Made by a program: the position numbers and the translations under genes. Source: Eleginops maclovinus (lineage: Eukaryota; Chordata; Actinopteri; Perciformes; Eleginopidae). Taken from it: a stretch of DNA of 64,000 nt. Each line of letters starts with the position of its first letter. Position 1 is the first letter of the stretch. The stretch spans positions 7,188,655-7,252,654 of the forward strand of contig NC_086365.1 in NCBI RefSeq assembly GCF_036324505.1, given 5' to 3'. Shown one piece after another: positions 22,440-34,329 of the stretch. The notes below the pieces were generated by a model. The model did no database searches. It worked only from the letters and a program-made list of their open reading frames with translations, and was not told where the DNA came from.

Positions 22440-24770
22440 ACTGTTGCACTATGGTCTACTAATAATAAAACTCCAGTCAGCGAGCACACGTTCTCCATCA
22501 TCTTGTCTGTGGGTTTCATTACATTTGTATTAAAGTCATTTGCTGGCACTTTTCTCTCTTGTTTTTCATCTCACATATTAATATTTCACCAACATAATGT
22601 AGGAAAGGAAGGAAGGAAACATTATTGCCAACTAAAATCTGATCGAAAATCAAATAAAAGACACATTTGCACAACGCCCTTAAGGGAGACATGTCAGAAT
22701 ATCCCCGACTACAGCTGTCACCACCAAATATTGTCAGTTTAGAGCCATTTGAAAGCCCAGCCAGTATTGTAGACGTAAATTGATTTTGTCTGTCATGTCG
22801 CAGCTTAGGGCTAACCCGCCCTCAGTGATGTGACACAACCCTACCATGGAGAACCACTGGATCAACTCCTGAGACTTTCCAGTGCAGAATTTGCCCCCCA
22901 GTGGCTCCAAATCTCTGACCCTGTCATAATCAATTGCTTGAATTCTGCGATTATGTTGCTGTTTACTTCTGTCATTCCCTTCAGCTGTGGCCAGATGCTT
23001 ATGTAACACAACATACGATGCATGATCATCAGCGCCACTCAGTCCCTCAGAGAAATCAATTTGCCCCGTCGCTTCTCGCTATGCCCTTTCCGATAGCTCG
23101 ATCCTCTTTCTTTCTTCTCTCAGTGGTGTGTGTTCTGTTGCCAGTATGGGTGAACGGTGGGAGTCTTCTTCATCGCTACTAACCAGTAAGGCCAACGGTA
23201 TGAAGCTTATTCTTTGTGACACGGGGCGCACAGAGACGAAAACACACAGAAAAGAACTGATGGAAGAATAATATGTTGACCTGAGCTTTATCTAGTTTAG
23301 TGTGTCGGTGTACAAGCCATTCAATCTTTTGAAATGCAGGTGATTTGAATAAAAGGGAAAATTCCTGTTAAACATATGCCATCATAATTTTCTCTGTACG
23401 TCTCAATTTGGACACATTTGACACACGTGCGACATGACCACGATTCCCATCCCGGTGCGCTTCGCTGCACAAGGGAGGCGGGAAATATATTAACCTTTAA
23501 GGCAGCAGGAGAAGCAGGGAGGGGAGCCAATGCATCTGATTTGAAAGGTTAGTGGAGATGCGGAGTAATGAAGAGAGTAGAAGGGGGGTTGGGTGGCTGA
23601 GGGATATCTAGGAACATAAGCACACAAACGACTGATGAGGCTCGGCAAAGTGTTTGTATTTAGGCTCTGGTGTATCAGAGGAGCTCTCAGAGGTTTCACC
23701 TTTAACCTTAATTCCGATTGTGCACTAGTGTGTTGTTTTTATCTCTCTTCAAGGCTTTCAAGCTTTACATTTAAAGATGAATCAGCATTGGTGGTAAGCG
23801 ACAAGGCATTTATGATGCATGGGTGCAACATTAGACATTTAAGAGATGGTGATGACGTTTGCAAAGATAAGGAAGTTCCGCAAAACGATTTATTGAGTCC
23901 CTTGAAATTGTTTAACATAATCCTTACAACATTGATTTTAAATAGATACTGCCCAGCCTTTCGGGCAAACTCTTTTTCTCCAAAAGATTCCATGGCATGC
24001 CAAGATCAAAGGAATCTTCGGATGTAATGGACCTTAGTAGTAATACGATTACTCAACTTTGAACCACTTATAAAAATGAAAGCTGCAAAGCCGGTGTATT
24101 GTAAATGATTGGAAATGCAATTTCAGTTAATATTCATGTGGACTTGACTTTTTTGTGTTGTGTTGTTTGAACATGATGTGACAGATTGTTGCTATTAATA
24201 ATTGAGAAACACAGGAGAATAAATGTCCCACAAATGTGCTCAAAGTCTGTCTTAAAATGTTTTACTTCACATTACAGGTTTACAACAGTGTGCTTTATTG
24301 CAAATATATCTTCTTTGCCTAATATAGTGTAATGTTGGTAGGAACAAAATTGAGCTCAGTGCACCTTCCTGTCTATTAAACACCAACCATGTCCATAGAC
24401 AGTTTTTGACCTTAGAAATATCGAAATGTATTTAAACTGCAAATACAAATCATGTTGTGTGGGGCACTTAATGCAATTTATGTATTTATACAGATTGACT
24501 TGGCACCCTTTTCTGTACTGTGGGAACATTTGTACTGTGCACATAATGACATATTGGACATTTATTATTGGAGTCAAAGTGACATTTTACACTATAATTA
24601 AGGCATACTTTCACTTTGCATTTACATACAGAATGCTAAGTGTTTCATTTGGGTTTTCATTGAGTGCATGTCTGTCTTAGTAATTATTGTGACTAGACAG
24701 AAAAAATACAAACATATAACACAATTACACAATTTTACAGAGACACAAAAATAAACCTCAGAAACCGTTC
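22440..24770. other. Gene-free interval
   Basis: Several 60-130-codon open frames overlap on both strands, including 23635-24027 (+), but none has a recognisable domain. No repeat with definable ends was found. Confidence 0.4.
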
Positions 24771-24777
24771 TGATTCT

Positions 24778-25115
24778 CTCTCTCTTTGGCCACTTTGTGA
24801 TGTCACAATGTTTTTTTGGGGTTGTTCAACCATTAGCCCACCTTATCACCTGAGTCTCCTCCTAGAGAACAAATTGTGTTTTGTTTTTAAACCAATCATT
24901 TTGCAGAGGGGCGTGGCCAGCAGCAGCTCATTAGCATTTAAAGCTACAGACGCTGAATCAGCACTTTTGGATCAGGGCTGAAACAGAGGGGTTTATAGCA
25001 TGCTACAATGCTTTAGCATCTCGAACCAAACACTTCAGAGATGTGGTTTGTGTATACAAGACCCATAATATATTGTTGGAAAAGAGTATAATAGGGTAAC
25101 TTTAAATCCCACATC
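24778..25115. repeat. Dispersed teleost repeat, unclassified
   Basis: The wording TGTGATGTCACAATG (near 24797), GGGCGTGGCCAGCAGCAGCT (near 24911), TCATTAGCATTTAAAGC and, at the right, GAGTATAATAGGGTAACTTT resembles a repeat I associate with many perciform genomes. There is no coding capacity. The termini and class were not resolved. Confidence 0.5.
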
Positions 25116-25119
25116 AAAT

Positions 25120-28100
25120 GTATGATCAAAATGAGCATGTTTCTCTTCAGTGGTTGTATACTGTCATACTGTTCGTACGATATCTTACGAAAATGTTGCT
25201 TCTTATCATTCTCCCATGAATGTCCAACAAATAGTGTAAAAGGAAACCCTGAGATAGGTCTAGGCACATTTCTTAGGTTTAAAACACTATAATGGTTAGG
25301 GTTAAATAACAACCCTCACAGCTACATGTTTGTTATCATCCCCTAACTTCCACATTTTTATACTTCCTGGTAATCAATTACATGGATTATTAACTTCAAG
25401 GGATAAATACGTACATGGATTACAGTGCACTGCCTTTCCTGTATTGGAACAGCATGCACAAGTTCACAAACATTCAGGACCATAAGCAAAGTCTTCTGTG
25501 ACAATTAGCATTGTGCCTCATCCAGAGTAACATTACACTGGATCAGAAGGAGTAAAAACATCCAGGAGAGAAGGACATGTTTGGAGTCCTCCAGGAGTGT
25601 GTGCAGGTGAAGTAATGTGAGGTTAAATAAAATAAATCATAGTCATTATAACAAAAAGCGTAACTGGAAACTGGCTTTTGTAAGTCTGTGTGAAGGAATA
25701 TAATTATTTTAAAGTTATATCCATGGTGTGTGTTGTTTCTTACAATCTGATCATTTGTCTTTGCTGTGGGTTATTTCTAGGTCCAACTACGGAGGCCAGA
25801 AGCAAAGCAGTTGAATGTTTAATGAGGAGAGTAAATGTCTTGATCCTCTGTGGATCCCCGCCCGAGGCCGTATTAAAAATGTAATGAGATATTTAATTGA
25901 CAGCTCTGCATACCTTTCTGAAAGGAAGCCATGATCTCTAACACGTGCAGGCAAGGCTTTAGAAGACTTTTCCTCCCATTTTACGACACCCTGTGTGTAG
26001 CCGTGTGTAAAACAGCTAACAAAACCCCCACTGATGGCGCAAAAGTAATCAGAAAGGACATTCAATATGTCATTTCGGTAATAGGAACGGAAATACTTCA
26101 GAGGTTTTTGAGCCATGAGCGCTAAGCTAGATGAAGGAAAGTGGAGTTAGAGTCCCAGAAGGACAGAATTGTTTGGGAAAGAAACACTTGACCTTATATT
26201 AAAGACAAACCTTGCACCTTTTTTTTACTTTACTGGAAAATAAAAAAATAATTTCAGAAGTTCAGTTATACAAAGAATACAATACCTGACTTCATCCACT
26301 AGTGTGCAGGGTTTTTTGTGATGTACTGAGTTCAAAGAGAGCTACAAATGAAAGTCTTTTTCCTACAATTTGTGAAGACTCTCATTACCCACCTACTGAA
26401 ACGGAAAATCGCCCACGGCTGCCGTCAACTCGTTTAGAAACAAGCTGCAGATCTGTCACCTTGACATGTTAAGATGTGTTCTTAGTAACAACTAAAAAGT
26501 GACCTGTGAAGTGAAATCGTGTGTATCTTTTTGACAACAGTTTTTTGCTCCCCTTTTCAGTCGAGGTGTCCACTATTTGTAATAATGATCAGGTAGAGCT
26601 GCTCTCAAAAGCACAATGGAGGTCTTACAAGGGAAACCATAGGCTGTACATCATTTGTAAGAGGGGAACACACTCAAAGGCTTGTCGGCTAGGATATTTA
26701 AATAGCCTGCCATTTGCATCGATAAATAGAGGTTGCCATTTATTTTATAGTTATTTTGTACCCTTTCAAGTAAGAAACTCTGGATTTTCAGTACAAAACA
26801 TTGTTTAACACAAACATGCTTTTTAGTAATCTACATATGCACACATCTGTAAGTCACATTTGACTTCCCTCAAGCCTACAGTTTGATCCAATAGGTTGGA
26901 TGATTGTTGCGTTGTCGGCCAAGTTTGACGGGTAAGTCTTCTTTATAGACACAAAATAGTTTTTTTTTAAACCAACTGATGATGCAACACACTAGCCATG
27001 TTTAGGAAAGGTGAATCTGTTAAATGGCCACATAAGCATTTAAACAAATGGATGGAGACTCAACCACTGTTTTTCTGTTGCACAGTTAACACTTGTGATG
27101 ACTGTAGCATCTGCAAAATAAGGTATAAATAGAACTGTTGGTAAATTGTGGTTGGTCCATGTGGAGGAGTCAGTTTAAATTGCTTTCAAAACGGCAACAA
27201 AAGTAGGACAGTTATATCATAACAATGAAAATAATAATATATCATCCATTTAGAACTTGTTTCTTGCAATATGGTACTTTTTCCTTTCTGTCGTTGCTAT
27301 TCCTGTCTCCCCACCTCTCAAACCGCTGACCCATGAAAGCCTGAGAGTGAGATAAGGAAGAACCCAGCTCGTTAGTTCTCACATCCATGCCTGGTCCATC
27401 CCCCGAAACCATTACCCCGAGTCTGATGATCCAATCTGATAAACCGAGACTGAAGCGCGTCTCTGTTAGCTGCGGTTACACAACAGTCTTATCCCTGCCT
27501 CCTGCTTTAGCCTTTTGTCCCCAGGTGATGTGCTGATGAGCTGCTGCTCCCTATAGGCATGCTATCTCTGCAGCTCACCTAAACACAGGGTGCTGACAGC
27601 AGACAGCCTCCTCTCGACAGGGGGTCGAGACATGTTGCTTTAATCTAGTGTGCCCTTTGCTTGATGTATGTTTGAGGCAAGGAAGAATCAACAAGTGATC
27701 TGTAGTGTGCAGGTTACCAGATGAATAGACTTTTTACTTACAGTATTTTATTACAGAAAAAGATCAGGTATAAATTATTCTTTGTCAAATATACATTAAA
27801 ACAAACTGAAAAAATATTTCACCTTTACCTAGTCATACACCAGACTCAATTACAAAAATACTTGAATCAATAACTGACTTTTTGTGAGGAAAGAAAAAAA
27901 GGTTTTCACATCATGCCTGCCCACCACAGCAGGTGCTGCACTTTGCTCCACAGGTGTAATGTACCACAACTCATATGAACCCTTATGTAAGAGATTTTGA
28001 ATTTGAATTTGAGCATTTTTATTAAAAAACTTCCCAGCTATCATGCTTTGATAATCACCTTAAATAACCTCGGTTAAAATGTAAAGCATTTACAAAGCAT

Positions 28101-29480
28101 TTAAAGCAGAAGGAGGAGAAAAGTGTTTCAATATAAGCTTCATTCACACTTCTGTTTTGCAGCGTGGGCGAGGCATGAACAACAGGTCATTCAGTTTGCA
28201 GCGGTGCTTTTCAGTGTGGAGGATGTGGAAGTTGTTCTGCTGCCATGTTTGTTTGGGTGTCTGGCTTGTTGAGTTTTATCCAATGTACCTCAGGATTTTA
28301 ATAAAGACGCAGAGGCCTTATGACTTTAACGGGGATTAGGTGTTCTCTCTGCTTTCCTCTCATGAGATCTGCTCGGAGAGAGAGCACATGGAACAGATTA
28401 ATGAGTTATCGTCGTTTCTCTTTTTCTTTCAGGGGATTATCTGATCTAGTCGTTTGTCTTCTGAAATGTCTGCTGTGTTAATTTTAATCATTATTGAAAG
28501 AAAAGATTTGACTGTCAACACTGCAGAATCAATAGCCCTGTACTGGGAAAACAGCCTCTTCTTTACAGAAATATCAATTCATGTGCACTGTCCTTGGTAA
28601 CTAAGCTAAAATAAAGTAAAAAGTGTTGTGTCATTATGCCTCGCCTTTGCAGTGTCATATCAAATGTGCCAGCTCAGAGCATGATGTTTAACCAAGCTGA
28701 TCACATTGTATTCCATGTAATATATGAACAAAAACAACACAAAGTGGATTGAAATGAACTCTTGAGGGTAACACGCCACTTGTCTGTGCATCCCCTCCAG
28801 AGGATCACACTGAGTTTGTCGAGAGGCTCTCCACACAATCTCTTCACACACCAGCAAGAGAGATTAACACTATGCTTCACTCTAAATTGTGTTTAATTAT
28901 AGCTCTGTGAGAAATCCAGGGGGTGGGCAATCTCTCCGGTCAAACCCGGTATCCATCGAACATCCAGGTAACCATGACTACAGCTCAATCAAAGACCAAT
29001 ACCGCTGAATGTGGATTCATCTCTGGACAGAGGAGTGGAACGTTTTCATCCACAGCGATAGCATAAAAACGTGCAACACATAAGAGTATACAAAGAAAAT
29101 AACACTAGAGTGAGATACGAGCAATATCTACCTTTTATTGTACACCATATTTTAATAATTCATGTTAGGGTTCAAATGTAGCTCTCAGGAATCTGAGACG
29201 AGACCCAGGAGGGTGAAAGAGTACCGAGATGGGGATAAGAAAAAAAAAAATGCCATGAATTATACAGCAACATATTTCATTCCCATCTCCTGGTCGGAGT
29301 GAAACAATGGTCACACAGGTATTGATTAGTTCATTTGAGAGAGAATAAATTAGGTGCAAAGCCCACACTTGTGTCTGGGCGTGGGAGGGCAGAGCACGTC
29401 TAGTTTAATTATAAATGAGCGTTCAATATATCCTCTCCTTTCACACTAAATAGTAACGTGCTCACTTTAAATGGTAATGT
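25120..29480. other. Gene-free interval
   Basis: Only short, unrelated open frames are present. No RNA gene or bounded mobile element was recognised. Confidence 0.4.
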
Positions 29481-29493
29481 AATATCAGAATTA

Positions 29494-29540
29494 CAATCAA
29501 AGTACTTTATTTATCCAGGGGGAAATTGGGTTTTGCAACT
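29494..29540 (-). repeat. LINE/SINE 3' tail fragment
   Basis: AAAGTACTTTATTTATCCAG followed by GGGGAAATTGGG is the reverse complement of a common fish retroelement end (CCCAATTTCCCC...AATAAAGTA). It is only about 45 bp long. Confidence 0.4.
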
Positions 29541-29576
29541 AAGCGACTGATTCTAAAAGGTGTAGCTGCTGATTGT

Positions 29577-30239
29577 GAAGTATATGGCAAGCCGATTTAG
29601 CTTTTATTAATTTCTGGAGGATATCAAACAATCAATTCTTCCTAGTAAGAATGCAAATTCTTGAAATCTAAAATTCTATTCTTACTAGTTATATTGTTTA
29701 TTTGTGATATCAAGAATTTAATTTCAACTAATCGAAATGCCAATTGTTGATACCAGAAATACAATTTAAACTTGTTCTAAACCCTTTTTTGATATCAGGA
29801 ATTCATTTTAAACTTCTTCTAAATCCTTTTTTGATATCAGGAATTCATTTTTTATTTATAACTAGTTACAATTGAATTGCTGATATCAAAAAAGGATTTA
29901 GAACAAGTTTAAATTGTATTTCTGGTATCAACAATTGGCATTTTGACTAGTTCAAATTGAATTCTTGATATCAGATATTGGTATTTTTACTAGTTCAAAT
30001 TTAATTGTAACTAGTAACAATTGAATTACTGATATAAGAAACTCCCATTGAAATGAATGGGAAAAACGCTGCAAATCTCACTAGGTAAAATAGCACTTTT
30101 GATATCAGAAATACACATTACAACTGGTTACATTGAATTTCTGATATCAAGAATTTGCATGTAAAAAATAAAAAGTATTACTAGTAAGAATTGATTTTTT
30201 ATATCCTCCAAATTAAATAATCGGCTTGCCATAGAAGTA
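29577..30239. mobile_element. Nested-palindrome MITE with 6-bp target duplication
   Basis: The element spans 29583-30233 (651 bp) and starts TATGGCAAGCCGAT and ends ATCGGCTTGCCATA, perfect inverted ends. Similarity then continues imperfectly for about 60 bp. It is flanked by GAAGTA at 29577-29582 and 30234-30239. Inside, 29735-29798 and 29880-29943 form a second inverted repeat of 64 bp with one mismatch. The spacer repeats part of the left arm (GATATCAGGAATTCATTTT occurs twice). The interior is studded with ACTAGT and GATATC words. There is no coding capacity. The superfamily is not recognised. Confidence 0.85.
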
Positions 30240-30249
30240 GGTCCTAGGT

Positions 30250-32880
30250 GAACCTGTGATGATGGCTTCATGTCCTGTCATTTTGAAAGCTTTGTTTTGA
30301 CAATCAGAAGTGAAAAAATCTTGAATAGCCACCGCTACATTCACCTGAGCATCTCTGAAACCATCCCCGCTGCGGTGCCTTTACTAAGAGAGAAATGCCT
30401 GCACACTGATTATTGTGTTTACAGCATCTTATGTTCAGACTTGCAATGAAAATCTGTACTAACTGAAAAGAAGGTGGAGAAAGTTGAAAATAGAGCAGCT
30501 GCATTCACTTTGTCCTTGCTCTTGTGATAAAAAGAACTCCACTGTCTCCTAACAAATACCTAACACACTCTACACACATATGGTACAAATCACAGCCTTG
30601 CATCTAGTGCCTGATAATATGTATTTTATATCCACATACATAAGACGTGTTTTGTGTTCAACATATCTCAAGGTATTGGTAGAGTTGATCACGGTTCCTG
30701 ATGAAGGATGCTGTCTAAATGAACTTTCAGCGGGTTGTATATTGCCTGCAGAGTCCCCTGAAAAACAGCCTTGTTTATACAGTGAGGTTTGAAAGAAGGG
30801 CTCGCCATAAGTCTTTAAGAGTCACTCCAGTAATTCTGCCTGGTTTAAAGTCAAGCACAGACGTACTGTGGGAAAAGCAACATGAAATGAATGTGATAAA
30901 TGAATGTGATAAATAAGGGACAGTGAGTCTCAACACAGTGTGAAAATAATGGCATGTCTATGAAAGGAAATAAACAGCTCTACAAAAACGGTGGCACGGA
31001 TGAAGACCTTTTGCTTCTTCTCTACAACATTTGTTTTATTGGTCTGAACTCTTGATAACTAGTGTGGACATCATTTGGGAAAGTATCTTAACGGTACAAA
31101 CTTCAAACATTGATATTCAACTTGCATGGATAACACATATATTATTCAGCTCATGGTAGTTTCTCAGAAACAGCTATTTTATTATCATATTGTAAAGTCT
31201 TAAGATGAAATGTATTAATACAAAGTCCTATGTGCCCAAAAACATTACATTGTATGATAAGAAGAACACTTCTTTTAACAAAACAATTACACCAGTGTTT
31301 TAGGCCCTTCTTCAGGCTGTAAGAAATAGATAGCAAAATGGACAAGATGGAAGAGAGACAGAGAGTCCATTAGCAGCAAATCTTCTTTGCTGCCTCTCAG
31401 TAATTGAACGCAAGAAAATGAATGACTATATTGTCGAATAGTAAATTATGACTCACAAACACAGGGAAACTAAATGTTTTAGTTGGAAGAGAAAAGTCTT
31501 CTTTTAGCTGCTTCTTTCTAAGGTGGATTTGTACAGCCTTGGTGCAGTGGGTACTAAGCATTGTGAGACATAAAAATACAGAAATAAATCTATGACCAGG
31601 CCATCTGAATTTACAAAAGTAGTTCAAACTGTTCACCTATCATAAAGCCTTCAGCAACCACTACCTTTCCTTTTGTGAAGCAGCGTTTTTAAATAACTTA
31701 ATCTGCTTTAAAGCTTCTAAAAAATATCTATTTCAAGGACCTCGCCTTGTTTAGTAATGAGGAGAATTAGAGCCATGCAGCCAGATGGCTCCACTGTTAA
31801 TATGGATTAATAGTGACTGTAGTGAGCAGCCTCTGCTTAATGACTTCACCTGAGGGGTCCTGAGGGCTGGCCAGGCAGAGGTAATTGTTCCGAACATCCC
31901 AGTGAGGAGCTCTCAGCGTGATCAGGCAGCGCTTACCCAGAGTGCACACACAGAGGGAGAGGGTGTGCACTCCGGTGTGAAACAGAGATAAAGGGACTTA
32001 GAGATGATACATTACATTCATACAGGGCGATTATACCTTAAAAAAAGATTGGAATTACATCCACAAACATCTATTTTATTTGTTAAGGACAATGCCGGTA
32101 AATTATTATATTACAATTCATTTAACTGATGCTTTTATTTGACGCCACTCCCAGCACAGACAAGAGCAAAGAGAATTGCACACCTTAGTCAACAGTGTGT
32201 TTCATGGAGATATCCTTCTGCTGTCCATTGAATTTAATTTCCTGATGAACAAAAGCAAATCACCTCATCATATTCAAAACAATGTCTCTTCAAAGTCTGG
32301 ATGCTTATGATAATAAGGTGATTGTGGGCACAAGTCAAGTATTTTCTTACTACTAAACCTAGGTGCAGATCATAATGGATTTCAAAGTGGCGCCTCTGGT
32401 GCGATTAAAGCGAGACGTAGCGAGAAGTGTTTTTGACTCGTAGATTTATAACCTGAATCTTGTGGTTCTGTAATTTCCATATATGTAATTACATCTTCCG
32501 TAAAACGGGGTTGTAGAAACAGGAAACAGGTTGCAGTCGCATTAAATATTATGCTAACAAGATGCTTGAAAGCTAATCCTTTAAATGTTGTCCATCTTCA
32601 GAAGTTTAATTCAAATAAAATCACATCAGTAGACATGCATCAATAGCAGAACATGCAGCTTTCATTGAACTCCACCACTCAGATGACTAAGAATCCACAG
32701 TTATGAGTCTCTTTAGGATCAGCAGTGCTACGCTAACTGCTTTCATGCTAACATGCTCAAAAAGGGAATGACATCACGCTGATGTTTAGCAGGTATAATG
32801 TGTACCTTGTTCAACATTTTCTGTTGCTAAAAACCTTTGTTAGATATTTTATTGCTCAGTTTGCCTATTGAGCTATTCAC
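30250..32880. other. Gene-free interval
   Basis: No supported coding sequence, RNA gene or repeat was recognised. Open frames of 64-79 codons here look random. Confidence 0.4.
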
Positions 32881-32897
32881 GTGTTAGCAGGTATATA

Positions 32898-33110
32898 CAG
32901 CCCCGGAAAGAATTAAGAGACCACTACAAGTTTTTCTTAAATCTTTGCCTCTACATGTATGGCAGCCATTCCAGAGTTTGTTCAATTTCAACAAAGAGGA
33001 AAATTGGCAGTAGTTTATAGAATACAAGAAAAGAAAAAAACTGTATAGAAAGACATGTCTAAAAAATAAAAAGAGAAAATGAAAATGCTGAAGTGGTCTT
33101 TCCGCGGCTG
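32898..33110. mobile_element. Mariner/Tc1-type MITE, copy 1
   Basis: The left end CAGCCCCGGAAAGAATTAAG and the right end TCTTTCCGCGGCTG form imperfect inverted repeats, flanked by TA at 32896-32897 and 33111-33112. The body (TTTTTCTTAAATC, CTACATGTATGGCAGCCA, TGAAAATGCTGAAGTGGTCT) matches the copy at 47513-47736. There is no coding capacity. Confidence 0.75.
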
Positions 33111-33119
33111 TATGTAAAG

Positions 33120-34220
33120 AGAGAAAATACAGCCAAGTCAAATAAATAAAAGACATTTAAAGTATATACAAATGTTTAGGACATGCATTAAAGAATATTG
33201 CTTTCTCTTATGGCGAGGATGCATACAGGAGGAGCTAAAACTATCTTGCAGATAATTAGAAAGATAAAAGAGTGTGTGTGTAATTGAGACCACTGACACC
33301 AGTGTTTCCATAAAGACCTGCTGTGACAAATGCGTCAATAAGCATTCATGTACAAGGTGACATAGAGCGAATGTATGTAGGGTAACTCTCATTATTCATG
33401 AACAAATATACAGGAGAATATAGGCACCGTATCCGTTTCCAGAGTGTAGAGCTGGGAGCACAAAGTGAAAGATGACTGTCGTTGATGTGGGCGCAAACCT
33501 GGCAGTTAACCTTTAAATGGCCTAATTAAAGCAAAGAGCTATTAGGTAATCGGTGATTAAATCAGACCTGCTCCACCAGGGGAATGAAAGATGTCTTTTT
33601 TACTGACTTTTGTTTTCTTTTACAGGTGGCAATTAAATGCATTTCATTCTCTTTTGCAATGTAATCGTGGAACTTATGTGTGGATTCATTTAAATATCCA
33701 CCATCATTTATGTTTTTAACAACCAGTGATGAAGGGAGAAGAGCATGTTATACAGAATTGCTCCTTTCCAAGTGTTATACAATCTTAAAAATATGTTATT
33801 CCATTATCCTCCAAATTATATACATGTAAGAGCATTTTAAGTTTGTAGTTTTTCAATGTGGAGCCAATTTCAGATGCTTGGTAAAATGTAATATTCATAC
33901 ATTAGTACGATGATGTTTCTAACCTTAGCCCTGATTCAAAGTGCTTTTGCAGAGGCTACCATACAAGCTGCTCATCAGAAGAGATTAACAGTCACAGACA
34001 TATTTACACACCAATCACTGCTCTGGAGTGCACATACATCTGTTTACAGTACACATGCTTAAATAAAATTACAATAATCAGTATTTTAAACCATTGTATT
34101 AAAGCTTATTCTATTTTACAAGCACATAGTTCACTTATTCATGCAGTTTTACTTCCACCATAGTACCATAGTGTCACCATTTGTGTTTATATTGTTTTTC
34201 TATGTTTTTCTATGTCTTAA
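33120..34220. other. Gene-free interval
   Basis: Nothing beyond AT-rich sequence and random open frames was seen. Confidence 0.4.
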
Positions 34221-34223
34221 TTT

Positions 34224-34320
34224 TATTGTATGTTGCACTGTTGGAGAAGGACTTGAGATTTCAGTACCAACAATTACGCTGTAGCTATTGTGCCTATGAC
34301 AATAAAGCTAATTGAATCTT
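34224..34320 (+). repeat. LINE 3' end fragment
   Basis: The text TGTATGTTGCACTGTTGGAG...GTGCCTATGACAATAAAGCTAA is a typical fish LINE 3' terminus, with the GACAATAAAG word just before the end. It shares wording with 18862-18975. Confidence 0.5.
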
Positions 34321-34329
34321 GATATTATT

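Noticed and set aside
22361..22549. Aspartate-run open frame on the - strand
   Set aside because: It is the translation of the TCA microsatellite and has no other coding feature.
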